Shown here one piece after another: positions 49,019 through 61,259 of a stretch of 64,000 bases of DNA. Source of the DNA: Diospyros lotus (lineage: Eukaryota > Streptophyta > Magnoliopsida > Ericales > Ebenaceae); contig NC_068349.1 in NCBI RefSeq assembly GCF_014633365.1, forward strand, positions 18,118,753 through 18,182,752, given 5' to 3'. The notes under the pieces were generated by a model. The model had not been told where the DNA came from. It did no database searches and was given only the letters and a program-made list of their open reading frames with translations. How positions within the stretch are numbered: the stretch's first letter is position 1; each line of letters opens with the position of its first letter. Both the position numbers and the translations under genes were made by a program.

Positions 49019-51031
49019 GTATGTCTATATTTCATTATGGTTTTCCATATTAAGATTTGAAATGAGTATGTGCATCAGTTCAGTATACTGAACTTGAGGT
49101 AAGTTGGGGATATGGTCCTTTTTGGACATTAAGACTCTTAAACAACAATCACTAGTAGGATTTACTGTTTTGATTGGATGCAGTGGACACCCTACCGGTA
49201 TTTGATTAACTTCTTTTGATCTTAATTCAAACATATTTTGAAAAATACTAGCATTTGACTTTTGCAATGCATGGTGCAAAACCAAGTAATTATATAATTT
49301 TGGAGAAATTAAACTACCCCACTTTTTCCAATAACATGTGTTAGTGCTCATGTACAAATTGTAATACTAAACCTCCCTCATTTTATATTGAAGGATTATT
49401 TTGCCTTCCTGTTAGAAATCTATTAGCTAATATGGTTGGAACAAGCTCATGTGTCTTGCATGATCTTAAATAGAGATGATAACGTAAAATCATCCTTCTT
49501 AAAAAGGAAAACAGAACCAGGAAAAAAGAAAGTAGGGAAAGAGGTTGACTCAAGTGCCACAATGGTCTTTATAGCAATTAAAAAATAAGTATAGTCTTTA
49601 TGTACATTTTGTTTTTGACAAAAACAAGTACTTTAAAAAAATAACAGAAATCAACCCTAGGATTTTTATGCTAGATTCCATTTTTTATAAGAAAACAAAA
49701 TCATATTTCGTTGTTCACACTGAGTATATAACATCTTCCATTTTTCATAAACAATCAACTGTATGTTTTGCTTTTTCATGAATTCTGTTTTTCATAGTGA
49801 AAGATAAAACCATATACTTTTACATCACAAAATAAATCAGTTAGACAAGGGTCTGTGGATCAATTTGTTTTCATTATATTTTAAAAAGGATCATTACAAC
49901 GGTCTTTAAGACTCTGCAAGTCACTCGATCTTTTTTCATCTATTCTTATTTCACAAATTCCTATATAAGGGCAAAATAGTTAGTCAATGTAAATGAAAGG
50001 GCTTAGTGTTGTAAAGTGGTTCATAATATTAGATGAGAGGACATTAGAGTAATTTCCAATCTTGTTTTCCAAAATCTTCCTTGGGATAATTTGTATGTGT
50101 ATTTATTATAAAGAATGATTTTGTCTAACTCAAATGATGCTGTGCAGTGATATTTTTGAATTTATAATTTCTATTTATTACTATAAATATTCTACAACTA
50201 TTTTATAGGCCACATCTTTAACGTTTGATGCATTTAGTATCTAGGTTTATGTGTTTGCACTTGCTAAAGTATATATATATACATGCATATACATACTTTC
50301 CTGTATTAAAGTTCTCATACCATGCCATTTAAAAGATTGCTATATATTTTTAATATTATACTTATCTGATTTTGCTGAATTTGTTTATTTCCTGCTGACA
50401 TCAATTTATGATCATTGAAACTAATAGCTTCTTTGTTTTCATTATTTATAGACTACAAAAGGCACACCTGACAAAATTTTTGTTTCTTTTCTTTCTTTTT
50501 TTTTTCATTTTTATTCTTTTTTGAAAAAAAATAAAAATATTGGTTGTTAATAATCTACGTTTTCAAAATAGTGAAAACAGAAAATGGAAAATGGGCCAAC
50601 AAAGAATTCAACAAAAATGTGTTTTCACTTGTTTCTAAAACAATGTTGCCATTTTTCAAAACTATCTACCCATTCTATCATTGTTATCAATATTATAATA
50701 CTAGTATTATATTCATATTATTAGAATATTGTTATACAATTTCATATCTTATTAATTATAATATTATGTTTGTATAACATTAAAATAATAATAACCCTAA
50801 TCCCTAATACAAGCATTAAAATGCTTGGGACAAGAGGGAATTTTATCATTAACAAAATTATTTACTATAATCCTTAAATCAAAAAGAATGTCTCACAACT
50901 AGAGGAAGAATATTCTAGTTCATTTACAAAAATAAGGAGATGTTTAAATTTATGAAAATTATATGGTGAGCCAGAGGCAAAGGAAAAAAAAATCAAAGTC
51001 TTTTAGTAGGTAAATAATGCAAACTATTTAT
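49019..51031 (+). other. MDAR intron 7, proximal part
   Basis: About 2 kb of AT-rich intron with T- and A-runs and a (TA)n/(CATA)n stretch near 50,270-50,300. No supported gene or element. Confidence 0.7.
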
Positions 51032-51415
51032 TGTCATGTACCTAGGGTTTAGCCTAGGGTTTGGAGTGGAATTCGAAAGAATCCGAGGGAATTAAGACCA
51101 AGAACAGAAGGATTGGACAGAAATGGGGGAGATAATAGACCGAAATGAGGGAGAGTTGAAGACAGAACAGAGAAAGAGAGAGGTTAGAGAGAAAGTAGAG
51201 GGAAATGAGAAGGAATTTGAGAGAGAATTGATGAGGGGAAACCTGAAATTCAATTATCATTTATAACATATTTTACCAACAGACTTCAATAGCTTTATAT
51301 AGCTACTCTACAGAAAATAACAAATTAACAGGAAAATACAACCAAAGGAAAACACAAGTAAAATGTAAAATAAGCTAATTACTATTTTAGCTCTAGTAAA
51401 CCTTGGGTCCTGGCA
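51032..51415 (-). repeat. 3' LTR of element G3
   Basis: 384 bp, matched by 56,580-56,943 (364 bp). Carries purine-rich GAGAGA runs and a GCTTTATATAGCT box on both strands near 51,290. Confidence 0.88.
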
Positions 51416-53154
51416 TTTCTCCCTTGCCTTAAAACATTTCTTGTCCCCAAGAAATGCCTCCACAGCTTCTAATATGCTTTTTCCTTCTCTTCCACAGGTT
51501 GGATGGTGCAATCTTGAAAAACTTTTGTAAGCCTAACATATTGTTAATAGCTCTTTTGGACTTATCGGCTAAAACAAAACCAAAAGCAACCACTCACTGG
51601 TTGTTGTAGTTAGTAGCTGAAACCTGTTGACTACTACTCACACCAATTTTCCCCATCACCGCTCATTTGATGTTGGCTGTTTGGAGTCCAGAGGAATGAC
51701 TAAGGGGGTGTTTACCTTAGCGGTTTAACCCCTTATAAGCTGTCCTTTCAGCTTAAATGTTGTATAACTTATTTAGTTACACGTTTGTTAAAAATTAAAG
51801 TGTTTAAATGCTGTTTTAACATCGTTTTAGAAAAGCTCCCCCCCCCCCCCCCCAACTTTTCTCAAAATGCTGTTACCACCTTATTTCGTTGACTAAGTAT
51901 TTTACAATTTTTCCCTCCAAGAACTCTAATATTTTCAACCCTCTGGCCTTACATAGTCTCCAACCCATCCTCGCCTCCAGCCCATCGTCGTTGCCTCCAT
52001 CGCCACCTCCAGCTTCCATCACCATCACCCTAGCTCATTGCCGTCACCTCCATCGTCGCCTCCTCTAGCTCCTCCATCTGTCTATATATATATATATATA
52101 TAACATATATAAATTTTTTAATGTCTATTGTATTAATATATTTTTTAATAATTATATATAATTTATCAACATCTAATGGTAAAAATTTTATCAGTTGAAC
52201 ATTAATTTATAATTTATTTTTATTAAAAAATAGTATTTTATGAATTTTATTTGTATTATTCAACAAGAAGTTCATTTTAGTCTTTTTATTAAGTTATGAT
52301 AGCTTATCAGTTTTTTCAAACCAAACACAACTATATAAATGATAGCTTAGAGTACATTTATCCAAACACGTTATCAATTTAAACACTAGGCAGCTTTAAA
52401 GCATTATATAGCTTTTAAGTAGGAAGGCTTAAAAGTCATCTTAAAAAACGGTGTTAAGATTAGGAGCTTTTTAGATACTCAATCAATACTTTATTTGCCA
52501 ATTCTTTCAACACTCCTCTCACCCAGAAATCAATTAACAACAGAAATATAAACTGTAAATACAAGAACATAATTTAAATGAGATAGAAATAACCAAACCA
52601 TAAGAAGAGACAAGGATTTATCATGGTTCGAATTGATATAAATTAGTCCTACATCTAGTTGTAGTCCAAGAGCAATCCACTAGAATTTCAGTCTAGAATC
52701 AGTACACAAGAAACCCACAGAAACCCTCTCCTCTCTTTCTATCACACGAACACGGTGCCTTCAACCTGAGATTACAAAGAACTTCCTAACTTCAAGTCTT
52801 TCCTCTCACAGCAATTCTCGCATTTAGAAAGAGAAGAAATCAAATGATCAAAATGATCATTTCAGTTCGCCTATCTATCTTATTTATGGAGGGTTGGGCG
52901 GAAATTACAAGGGGTAAATTAAAACAACACAATGTCTATTCTACCCTTTTATGACCGACTCTTGTTTCCGGTTATATTATCAATTTGGCTTCTTCTGATT
53001 CTTTCTGAACTTCTAGAATATTCTCTATGCAAAACTTCAACAAACGGTAAACCAAACAGCCTCTAACTGTGCCCGTGACTTCCTTTAATAGTTCATCACC
53101 ATCTAATACAAGTAAGGATGGCAGACACGCATCCATAGTTGCAATTAATGTATT
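51416..53154. other. G3 interior, left part, no gene assigned
   Basis: From about 51,710 to 52,490 sequence without coding signal has a GTGTTTACCTTAGCGG start and TCCAAACAC-type words, perhaps another DNA element, with a poly-C run at 51,838-51,853 and a (TA)n run at 52,084-52,102. From 52,490 to 53,154 AT-rich text resembles a copia leader but ends could not be placed. Confidence 0.35.
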
Positions 53155-53162
53155 CCAGACAA

Positions 53163-53891
53163 TAGTGTTCTAAAAGGCGCTAGGCGCTAGTCGGGCGCCC
53201 GACTGGGGCCTAGCGCCTAGGGCGCCTAGGCGGGGCCTAGGCGGCGACTTGGAAAATAGTGTTTTTTTTTTTAAATTTTTTGATGCAATTTGATTTCAAG
53301 TAAACCAAAGTTGGAATAATAAGTGAAATAATGAATTTAAACATTAAAAAACTTTAAAAACAAACTGTTGTAGATTAGTACTGAGGTCAAGATGACAAAA
53401 ACAACAATAATACAACATAAAGGGGCTCGGCGGTGGCAGAACAGAGAGGAGAGGCGGTCGGCGGTGAGGGACGCGGTCGGCGGCCGGTGAGAGAGGCGGT
53501 GCGGTGGCCGGTGAGAGAGGCGACCAGTAAGAGAGGCGACCAGAGAGGTTGCTCGGTGAGAGAGGCGGCCAGACAGGTTGTCGTTCCAGCAAGCAGCGGC
53601 GGCGGGTCCGGCGACGGCGAGGAGGGGAGCAACCGGTGACGCACCAAGATGAGACAACGAGAGGCGAGAGAGAGAGGAGGGGGGGAAATTTGAAAACGAA
53701 ATGAAATGTAAACCTAAAGCTGAAGAAAAGTGTGGGGGGCGGAGGCCTAGGCGGTGGCCGCCTAGGGCTGCGACTGGCGGCTAGGCGGCCGCCTCGGCCG
53801 CCTAGGCGCGCCTGGAACCGCCTAGTCGGGGGGCCGCCTCCCCCAAAAGCGCCTAGGCTGGCGGCTGCCCAACCCGAGTTTTAGAACACTG
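53163..53891. mobile_element. GC-rich non-autonomous hAT-like element
   Basis: 729 bp flanked by a perfect 8-bp duplication CCAGACAA (53,155-53,162 and 53,892-53,899). Termini are TAGTGTTCTAAAA and, reversed, CAGTGTTCTAAAA, matching hAT-type inverted repeats. Both subterminal regions (about 53,175-53,250 and 53,740-53,870) are packed with GCGCCTAGGCG words and variants. The middle (53,430-53,590) is a GGCGGTGAGAGAGGCG-type minisatellite that opens spurious frames in several phases. No transposase. Confidence 0.85.
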
Positions 53892-55500
53892 CCAGACAAA
53901 CCAACGACCATTCTCTATTGCAAAAATATATGCAATATCCTATAGATGTAGCGATTGAGTAATGTAGACTTGCTTTAGATACCCAAAATTGTTTGGGAGT
54001 AACAAAACTAGGAGTTGTTTCAACATCAATTCCTGTCATCACTCCATCCTTCATTACAATATACAAAAATCCTAATTGGTCAGCTAGATTGAGAACAAAC
54101 AAAACAGCATGAGCTTTGTTCTCCATAACAGAACTTTTGGCTCCTTTAGCTATTTCCCTTACCTAAAACCTCGATAGAGATTTATTTGTTGAAGCCATAC
54201 TCTCTGATATCTCCAAGTCAATGTTTTGCTTTACTGGCACAAAGTACCATAACCTTCCTTGAAAAATTGAATTATCCAACTCATGCAAAACCTTGTTTCC
54301 AACCGTAAAGGCTATTTCATTTCTTTTTCGTAGCTGTCCTCCAATTACAAGTAGCTTCCATATTTCCTTATCAAACCCACTTACCTTCACAATATTGGAA
54401 GATATCTCAACTAAGGATATATCTCCAATCATACCATTTCCAGTAATAGTAAGGGACTCAAATTTATTTGCCAGCTAAGAGCCGATTTGATACTACAGCT
54501 CACCAACTGGAATTTGAACAAATAAAACTGCAGAAAATTCTTCCTCTTAAGCTGTTTTCTGCTTGCTACCGCACACCCGAGATTTATCTTCAATGAATTT
54601 TTCCTCCAATGGTGTCCCAGTGTTAATTCCTGCAACTGCCCTTCCTATGTAAACATACTGATTGCATAGGAAAGGATGAGAAAGTTCCACAGGTTCCTCA
54701 ATGGCTGAAACATGGCCTCCATCATGACCTTCACCACCAACATGATTTATAGTCGGATTATTGGATGAATCAATATCCCTGTTTGGAATATTAGAGGCAT
54801 GAAAGCTATCTTCATAGCAGTTCTATCTCCAATATGATTTGTAGCCTACATATCACCCCAATCATTAGCTTCCTGCCATTGTAAAATGTGGTCTACGCGG
54901 ATCTCCTTATCCAATCCCTTTCTATCTCCAGAATCTTGAGTTACCATTGACCAGTTCACTTCAATTTGTTCCTCAGATTCTTGTAGATCAGAATCCCACA
55001 AGAGGACTCCAGCACCAACTTTCTTACCATTAATTGATTTTTCAGCCGGAATTTCCTGATCCAATATAGGTAATTCGACAACATCTTTTTATGTTTGTCG
55101 AAATATTCTAGAGACTCACTTTCAACAATTTTCTTCTTTAAGAGCTCTCTGTTACAGTCGTTCAATCCTGATGATTGATTGTTTGAATCAATCATCTCTT
55201 GGTTAGATCTTCTGAGATAATCATTTGAAGCATCTCCTTCCGACTTATAGAAGAATTTAGTTGGAATATTGAATTGATGCTCCTTAGACAACATTATGAA
55301 AAACTCCTGCATCTTCTCACGTATAACACAACCTATTTCCTCGCACATTTCGCATATCACACTGCTTGTTTCCTCGCGCATTTGACTGAACTTATTATCA
55401 AATTTCATTCCCCATGTCTCATGATTTTGGCTAAACTCCTCATGATTTTTGTTCTATCCAACTGAAACTGTAGCATTCTTCTGCTGTAGTTGAGATTCAA
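53892..55500 (-). pseudogene. Unidentified fragmented frames in element G3
   Basis: Minus-strand open pieces at 54,956-55,408 (150 codons; MKFDNKFSQMREETSSVICE, EKMQEFFIMLSKEHQF), 54,163-54,432 (FDKEIWKLLVIGGQLRKRNE, NSIFQGRLWYFVPVKQ) and 53,881-54,126 (AHAVLFVLNLADQLGFLYIV) show protein-like composition but no family I recognise. They do not resemble gag, protease, RT or integrase. They may be remnants of an element-specific or captured gene. Confidence 0.35.
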
Positions 55501-56579
55501 ATTGTTTCACACGTGCACTATCAACCGTGGCAGAAATCTCATGAGCAGGACAAGTTGAAGGCCAAGGAACAAGAACTTTGTACATCTTGAATTTAATACT
55601 GTCTGTGACCTAATCGACTTTGGTCTGATGCAATCTTAGAATTCGCCCAAAATTGACAGCAATGAACAACTTAGATCGTTAACAATCAAGGAGCAGGAGA
55701 AGTTGAAGGAATCCACCTCTCAACGGAATTCGCCTCTGGAATTACTTCATTAATTCTCCGTTATCACCCTGTAGTGACTGTGGACCAACTGCTAAAAAGT
55801 TTCCAGAATCCAACCGCTCGAAAATTTCTTGAAACTACCTTTGTCACAGTCAGAATTGAGGAATCAGCAGCTTGATAATCGCCTCTAGCACAGCTTCACT
55901 GAATCGCTTGCTAGGAATCACTTATCAATGGTCAAACCTTGATCGGTTGCTAACCAGAATCGCAGCCACAAGTCAGCCGACTCTGATTCTAGATCAGCTC
56001 CAAATTTGTCTCCAATAATCACCTAATCCATCCGTTCAATTGTGCCTCCAAAATTTGAGCCTAACCATTAAGAATTTGTCGAAATCACAATCGGATTTGT
56101 CTGGCCAAGTCGCCTTTAAATGTCAAGCCTTAGATATCAGCTGACACTCACCCCCTCGCAGCTTGTGGAAATCGCCTGATTGCTTTGTTATCTCGAATGC
56201 AGAAATTCACTAAAATAGTCGGAATCATTGCTAAGAATCCTTGGCTCAAAACAGTCTCCTAGTTCGTCTCAATCGTTGCTTCCAATTTGCAAACCTATTC
56301 CACCTTTGAAACAGTAATCATCGAAGATTCACAATCGCCTGACTTCCCTTCTGAGTTCGCCTTCCTAAAGCGCACACTGTCGCAACTGAGGACCGTTGCG
56401 ATTGCCTTCCTAAATCGCACGCTGTAGCAACCCTCAGAAATTGATCAACTGAGAATCAACTTCCTGTGGTTCAATCGGCTCTATTTCGATCTATCTCTTC
56501 TATCTTTAACTCAATTCAGAATTCATGTGAAGAACCATCAGAAATTAACAACTAAGGAATGACTGCTTTGATTCCAAAT
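55501..56579 (-). other. Leader of element G3
   Basis: Between the unknown frames and the right LTR. No gene seen. Words GAATCGC, TTCGCCT, TTGCTAGGAATC and CAATCG recur irregularly over ~900 bp. Confidence 0.45.
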
Positions 56580-56943
56580 TGTCATGTACCTAGGGTTTGG
56601 ATTGGAATTCAAAAGAATCCGAGGGAATTAACACCAAGAATAGAAGGATTGGACAGAAATAAGGGAGATAACAGACAGAAATGAGGGAGAGTTACAGACA
56701 GAATAGAGAAAGAGAGAAAGTAAAGGGAAACGGGAGGGAATTTGAAAGAGAATTGATGAGAGGGGAAAGCTAAAATTCAATTATCATTCATAACATGTTC
56801 TACCAACAGACTTCAATAGCTTTATATAGCTAAGCTATAGAAAATAACAAACTAACAAAAAAATACAACTCGAGGAAAATACAAGTAAAATGTAAAATAT
56901 GCTAATTACTATTTTAACCCTAGTAAACCCTTGGGTCTTGACA
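56580..56943 (-). repeat. 5' LTR of element G3
   Basis: 364 bp copy of 51,032-51,415 with the same ends and the TATATAGCT box near 56,825. Confidence 0.88.
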
Positions 56944-57378
56944 TTTACTTTTTGAGGTGTTTAATGGAAAGATATAAATAAAATTGAAGGATTTGATTAT
57001 GGTATTTATAAACTTAAAAAAATACCTATTACAGAGTCTCCAAAGAAGTTTAGTGAGAGGTTTTATAGAAGAAAGGAATGCATAGGTTATTAAGGGCATA
57101 TATCATCAAGCAAACACATGTTACGACTCGAGGAGGAGATCCTAAAGCTTTCCATAATTGGATTTATAAACTAAAGGAGATGGAGAAAATAACTTTCTCT
57201 ATTTTCTGTATATCTACTAAATACACTGATTCCTCTTTGTTCTTATAGAGGAAGAGTACAACATAATAGGAAAGTATAAAAAAGGAAAGAAGAATATACA
57301 TAATAGTCCTAACATATACTCTATCAATCAAGGAGGTGATTTGGGGAATAAATTAGAGATAATAATTCCATTTCTACA

Positions 57379-57865
57379 CTCCCTCTTAAGCTGACTTGAA
57401 GATATCTTTCATGGCAAGTTTGCTCACTAATTTTTCAAACTGGTTTTTGTGTAGCCCCTTTGTAAGAATATCAACAACTTGATCAATTATTGAAATGTAG
57501 GGCATACAAATTACCCCATTATCAATTCTCCTTAATAAAGTGTTTTTCCACCTCTACATGCTTAGTCCTGTCATGGAGTATTGGATTATGGGCAATTGAA
57601 ATTGCAGCTTTATTATCACAGCAAACCTTAGCCGGTAAGGAAGCGGATACCCTTAAGTCTTCTAGTAACCTCTTTATCCACATAACCTCACAAATCCTGT
57701 GGGCAATTGAAAGATCAATTCATCATCTTTAGCACTACTTTTGGCCACCACGTTTTGTTTCTTACTCCTTCAAGTGACAAGATTACCTCTCACAAAGGTG
57801 CAATAGCCCGATATAGATTTTCTATCAGTAACACTGTCTGCCCAATCTGCGTCTGTATAAGCCTC
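57379..57865 (-). pseudogene. B2 RNase H, distal part
   Basis: The minus strand from 57,865 reads EAYTDADWADSVTDRKSISG and YCTFVRGNL, with further RNase H text (LSSSAEVEF-like, [13 protein letters not shown]) to about 57,480. It is separated from the rest of the domain by the solo LTR; removing that and one duplication restores the frame. Confidence 0.85.
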
Positions 57866-58429
57866 TGTTAGAAGTTTGCATCGAGTAAAGCCTAGGATCA
57901 GTGAAGATAGTCAAGTCAAGCGACTATAGATAGGCGGTTTTATTTCCCAAACGTGATTCAGTTAGTTGGGGAGGGTTAAAACTGGTAATGTCAAACTCGG
58001 TTAAAATGTCTTGGGAGTGTCTGCCCCTTACGTCTATAAATAAGGGCCAAGGGGTAATCGTTTGAGTGGTGATGTTATGAGCGAGTGCAATTTTGATATA
58101 AGAGAGAAAAGGCTAGAGAATTGGTAGTCCTTTGTAATCTCGGTGAAAGTCAAGATTGTACTCGGCAAGAAGTCTGTTTGTACTAATCATTGTCTAATAA
58201 GAAAAGTTGCTTTCATGGGTGTTTGAAGGCTGGACGTAGGATCGTTTAAGAACGATCTGAACCAAGATAAAGACTTGTGTTCTTTTTTTGGTTTGATTTA
58301 CATTTCTATCAATTTTCATATCTACTGTTTATTGCCTTAAATTCTATTCTATCAATTTATTCGTGTGTGTGCGAGTGTGAGTGTATCTTAAAATCAATCT
58401 AGTGTTGTTCCAGTGCTCCCTTGTTAACA
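57866..58429 (+). mobile_element. Solo LTR nested in copia B2
   Basis: 564 bp, TGTTAGAAG...TTGTTAACA, flanked by a perfect 5-bp duplication GCCTC (57,861-57,865 and 58,430-58,434). It has a CGTCTATAAATAAGG promoter box near 58,030. It interrupts the RNase H frame of B2 cleanly. No internal region or second LTR remains, as expected after LTR-LTR recombination. Confidence 0.93.
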
Positions 58430-59261
58430 GCCTCTATGTGAAGATGTCCACGTTTTTTGAAGAGCAAACATTTTCCAGAAGTTCCTTTTAGGTACCTTAG
58501 AATTCTGTAGGTAGCTTCAAAATGCTGTGAACCTGGTGAGTGCATAAATTGGCTTACTACGCTTACTGCAAATGATATATCAAGTCGAGTGTGGGATAGA
58601 TAGTTGAGTTTGTTCACAAGTCTTTGATATTTCTCCCTTTCTACCACATCTTTGGCCTCGATAGGTTGTAGCTTCAAGTTAGTCTCGATAGGAGTTTTAG
58701 CTATTTTACACCCAAGCATTCTTGTTTCATTGAGTAAATATAGGACATATTTACGTTGGTTGACAAAGATTCCCTCCTTAGATCTTACAAATTCCATCTC
58801 AAGGAAGTAGTTTAGGGGTCCCAAGTCCTTGATCTCAAACTCATGTATTAGTTTCCTTTTAAGTTCTTCAATCTCTCCCCTATCATCACCGGTCATTATT
58901 ATATTATTCACATAGACAATTAAACTAGCCCTTACAATCACTAGAGTGCTTGAAGAACATTGTGCGGTTCGCTTGGCTCTAAGTATAAGCATAGCTCTTC
59001 ACTGCCTTTCCAAACCTCTCAAACCACTCTCTTGGAGACTGTTTCAGACCATACAAGGATGTTTTTAGATTGCATACCTTGTTGGTACTAAGGCTCTTCT
59101 CAAATCCAGATGGGAGGTCCATAAATTCTTCTTCCTCCAAATCGCCATTTAGAAAAGCATTCTTTACATCGAGTTGGTGTAGAGGCCAATCAAAATTCAC
59201 CGCGAGAGAGAGGAGGACTCGAATAGAGTTTATTTTTGCCACTGGAGTAAAGGTCTCTTGA
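58430..59261 (-). pseudogene. B2 reverse transcriptase
   Basis: Pieces at 58,979-59,242 (FDWPLHQLDVKNAFLNGDLE, TSLYGLKQSPREWFERFGKA) and 58,399-58,992 ([69 protein letters not shown]). The catalytic YVDD is YVNN, so both metal-binding Asp are lost. A frameshift near 58,985 joins the pieces. The last codons of the second frame already belong to the solo LTR. Confidence 0.93.
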
Positions 59262-61240
59262 TAGTCGATGCCATATGTTTGGGTGAACCCCTTGGCAACA
59301 AGTCTTGCCTTGTATCTTTCTATGCTTTCATCTGCCTTACATTTTACAGTGAATACTCACTTACAACCTACAGTTGTTTTGCCTCTCGGTAGCTCCACAA
59401 TCTCCCAATTTCCATTCTTTTCAAGAGGATTCATCTCCTCCTTTACCGCAAACTTCCAATCTAGGTCACCTAAGGCATCCTGAATAGTTCTTGGAACATG
59501 CAGGTTAGAAATATTGGAAAGGTTTTATGGTGATTGGACAGTTTCTGGTATGACAAGTATTTGACAATCGGGTGTTTGGTACAAGATCTTACTCCTTTTC
59601 TAGTGGCAATGGGGACATCAAGATTGAACAAGTCAAATAAGACAGAATCTGAAGGAGTGAGTTTAGAGTTATCCTGAGAAGAAGAAGAATCATCATTCAA
59701 AGATGTTGAGTATTCAATTGTTAGAGAAATATTCAGATTGATAGTATTCTTCTAAGTTTGCCTTCTCGTATAAAATTGAAGCTCCAGTTTTAGATTATTT
59801 TGATCTGTTTGTGGTAATTCTCCCCCTAATACCATGTCCCATCATGCTAGGCACCTGTGAACTAAACACATAATTTTTCCTAATTTTTTGAACATATGTT
59901 TCCTTGAATTGTTTATCAGAGTGGAGTGGAGTGTTAATCATGCTTGGAAGAGAATCATGGAATTTTAAAAAAGTATCATCCTCCACATGACGATTCAAAA
60001 ATTTATCTTCTTCCACAATAATTATATTTTCTCCCTGAAGATTTTTAGAAAAATAAGGTTGAGTCTCAAGAAAAGACACATCCATACTTTTATGAGTTTT
60101 TTTAGTCACAAGATGAAAGCACTTGTACCATTTTTATTTGGAGCATATCCTAGAAAAATACACTTTTCAGCTATGGGATCCAATTTGAAATGAAATATTT
60201 GTTGAACATAAACAAAACAAGTGCATCCAAAAACTTTTAAGGGTAACTCAGAATATAGCTGACACATGGGAAATTTTTTTTTTTTAAAGAATGTAAAGGA
60301 GTTTCAAAATTTAGAACACGAATGGGCATTCGATTGATGAGATAGGAAGTAGTTAAAATCGCATTGCCCCAAAGGTATTTGGGGATGTTCATAGAAAACA
60401 TAAGAGCCCTGGCTACTTCGAGTAAATGTCTATTTTGTGGATTGATGTAAAATTCTTTTTTCTTTCAAAAAAAACCCCTAAAGATTCATTAAAATATTCG
60501 GTTCCATTATTTGATCCAAGAATACAAATTTTTGTGTAAAATTGAGCTCCAATCATATGAAAGAAATCATTGAAAATTCTAGACGCGTCTGATTTCTTTG
60601 CAAGTAGACCCAACAAAGTCTAGTATGATCATCAATAAAAGTTACAAACTATCTTTTGCCAGATAAAGTGGAAACCTTTGAGGGTCTCCAAACGTCACTA
60701 TGTATCAAATAGAATGGTTATGAAGGGCAGTAGGGTTTTGAAATAAATTTAACATGATGATCTTTAGATAAATGACAATTCTTACATTGAAACATAGAAG
60801 GATCCACTCCTTTAAACAACTTAGGAAATAAATGTTTTAAGTAAGGAAAACTAGGATGGCCTACCCTAAGTTGCCATTGCATTATTTGAGTAGAAACAAA
60901 AGTCAAACGAGTACCACTCAATCTATGAGGTTTTTTATGATTGAAGACATCCCCATCCAAATAGTAGAGTCCGTTTATCTCTCTAACACTGTCAATTGTC
61001 TTCCCTGAGTTCTGGTCCTGAAAGGTATAATAGGAATCAAAGAAGATAACACGATAGTTAGAGTCTTTTGAGAGTTTACTGATAGACAAAACATTGCAGG
61101 CAAGTTTAGGAACATGAAGTATTGATTTAAGGTTAATACTATCAGAGAGTTTAATAAGACCTTTACTTGTAATAGGTGAAAGACTACCATCGACTATTCT
61201 TATTTTTTCACTAGTTGAACAAGCAATATACGAGTTGAAT
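59262..61240 (-). pseudogene. B2 integrase and GAG-pre-integrase
   Basis: The piece at 60,718-61,089 reads SKLSKDSNYRVIFFDSYYTF, INGLYYLDGD, QWQLRVGHPSFPYLKHLFPK and CKNCHLSKDH, the HHCC zinc region. At 60,413-60,616 lies FNDFFHMIGAQFYTKICILG and SNNGTEYFNESL; the second catalytic Asp is Asn. Pieces at 59,795-60,109 and 59,470-59,700 are the variable C-terminal region. Many stops and shifts. Confidence 0.85.
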
Positions 61241-61259
61241 AGATGTGATAAACTGGTAA

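Larger units (their letters stand above)
51032..56943 (-). mobile_element. LTR element G3 without recognisable gag-pol
   Basis: Direct LTRs at 51,032-51,415 and 56,580-56,943 start TGTCATGTACC and end near TTGRCA. The target duplication is TTTAT/TTTAC (51,027-51,031 and 56,944-56,948). Next to the right LTR a degraded primer-binding site (plus CTTTGATTCCAAA) supports minus-strand orientation. The 3' end (minus GGGGACAAGAAATG near 51,440, GDKKCFK) resembles the 3' end of chromovirus G2. The interior holds a hAT-like element and unknown fragmented frames rather than RT or integrase. Confidence 0.8.

Noticed and set aside
53337..53657. Overlapping open frames of 68-106 codons in three phases, both strands, rich in Arg, Ser and Pro
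   Set aside because: They arise from a GC-rich minisatellite inside the hAT-like element; no domain and several phases open at once.
56944..57159. Possible MDAR exon 8 between elements G3 and B2
   Set aside because: Translations in all frames lack the expected V-F-P-E segment and the flanking splice sites.
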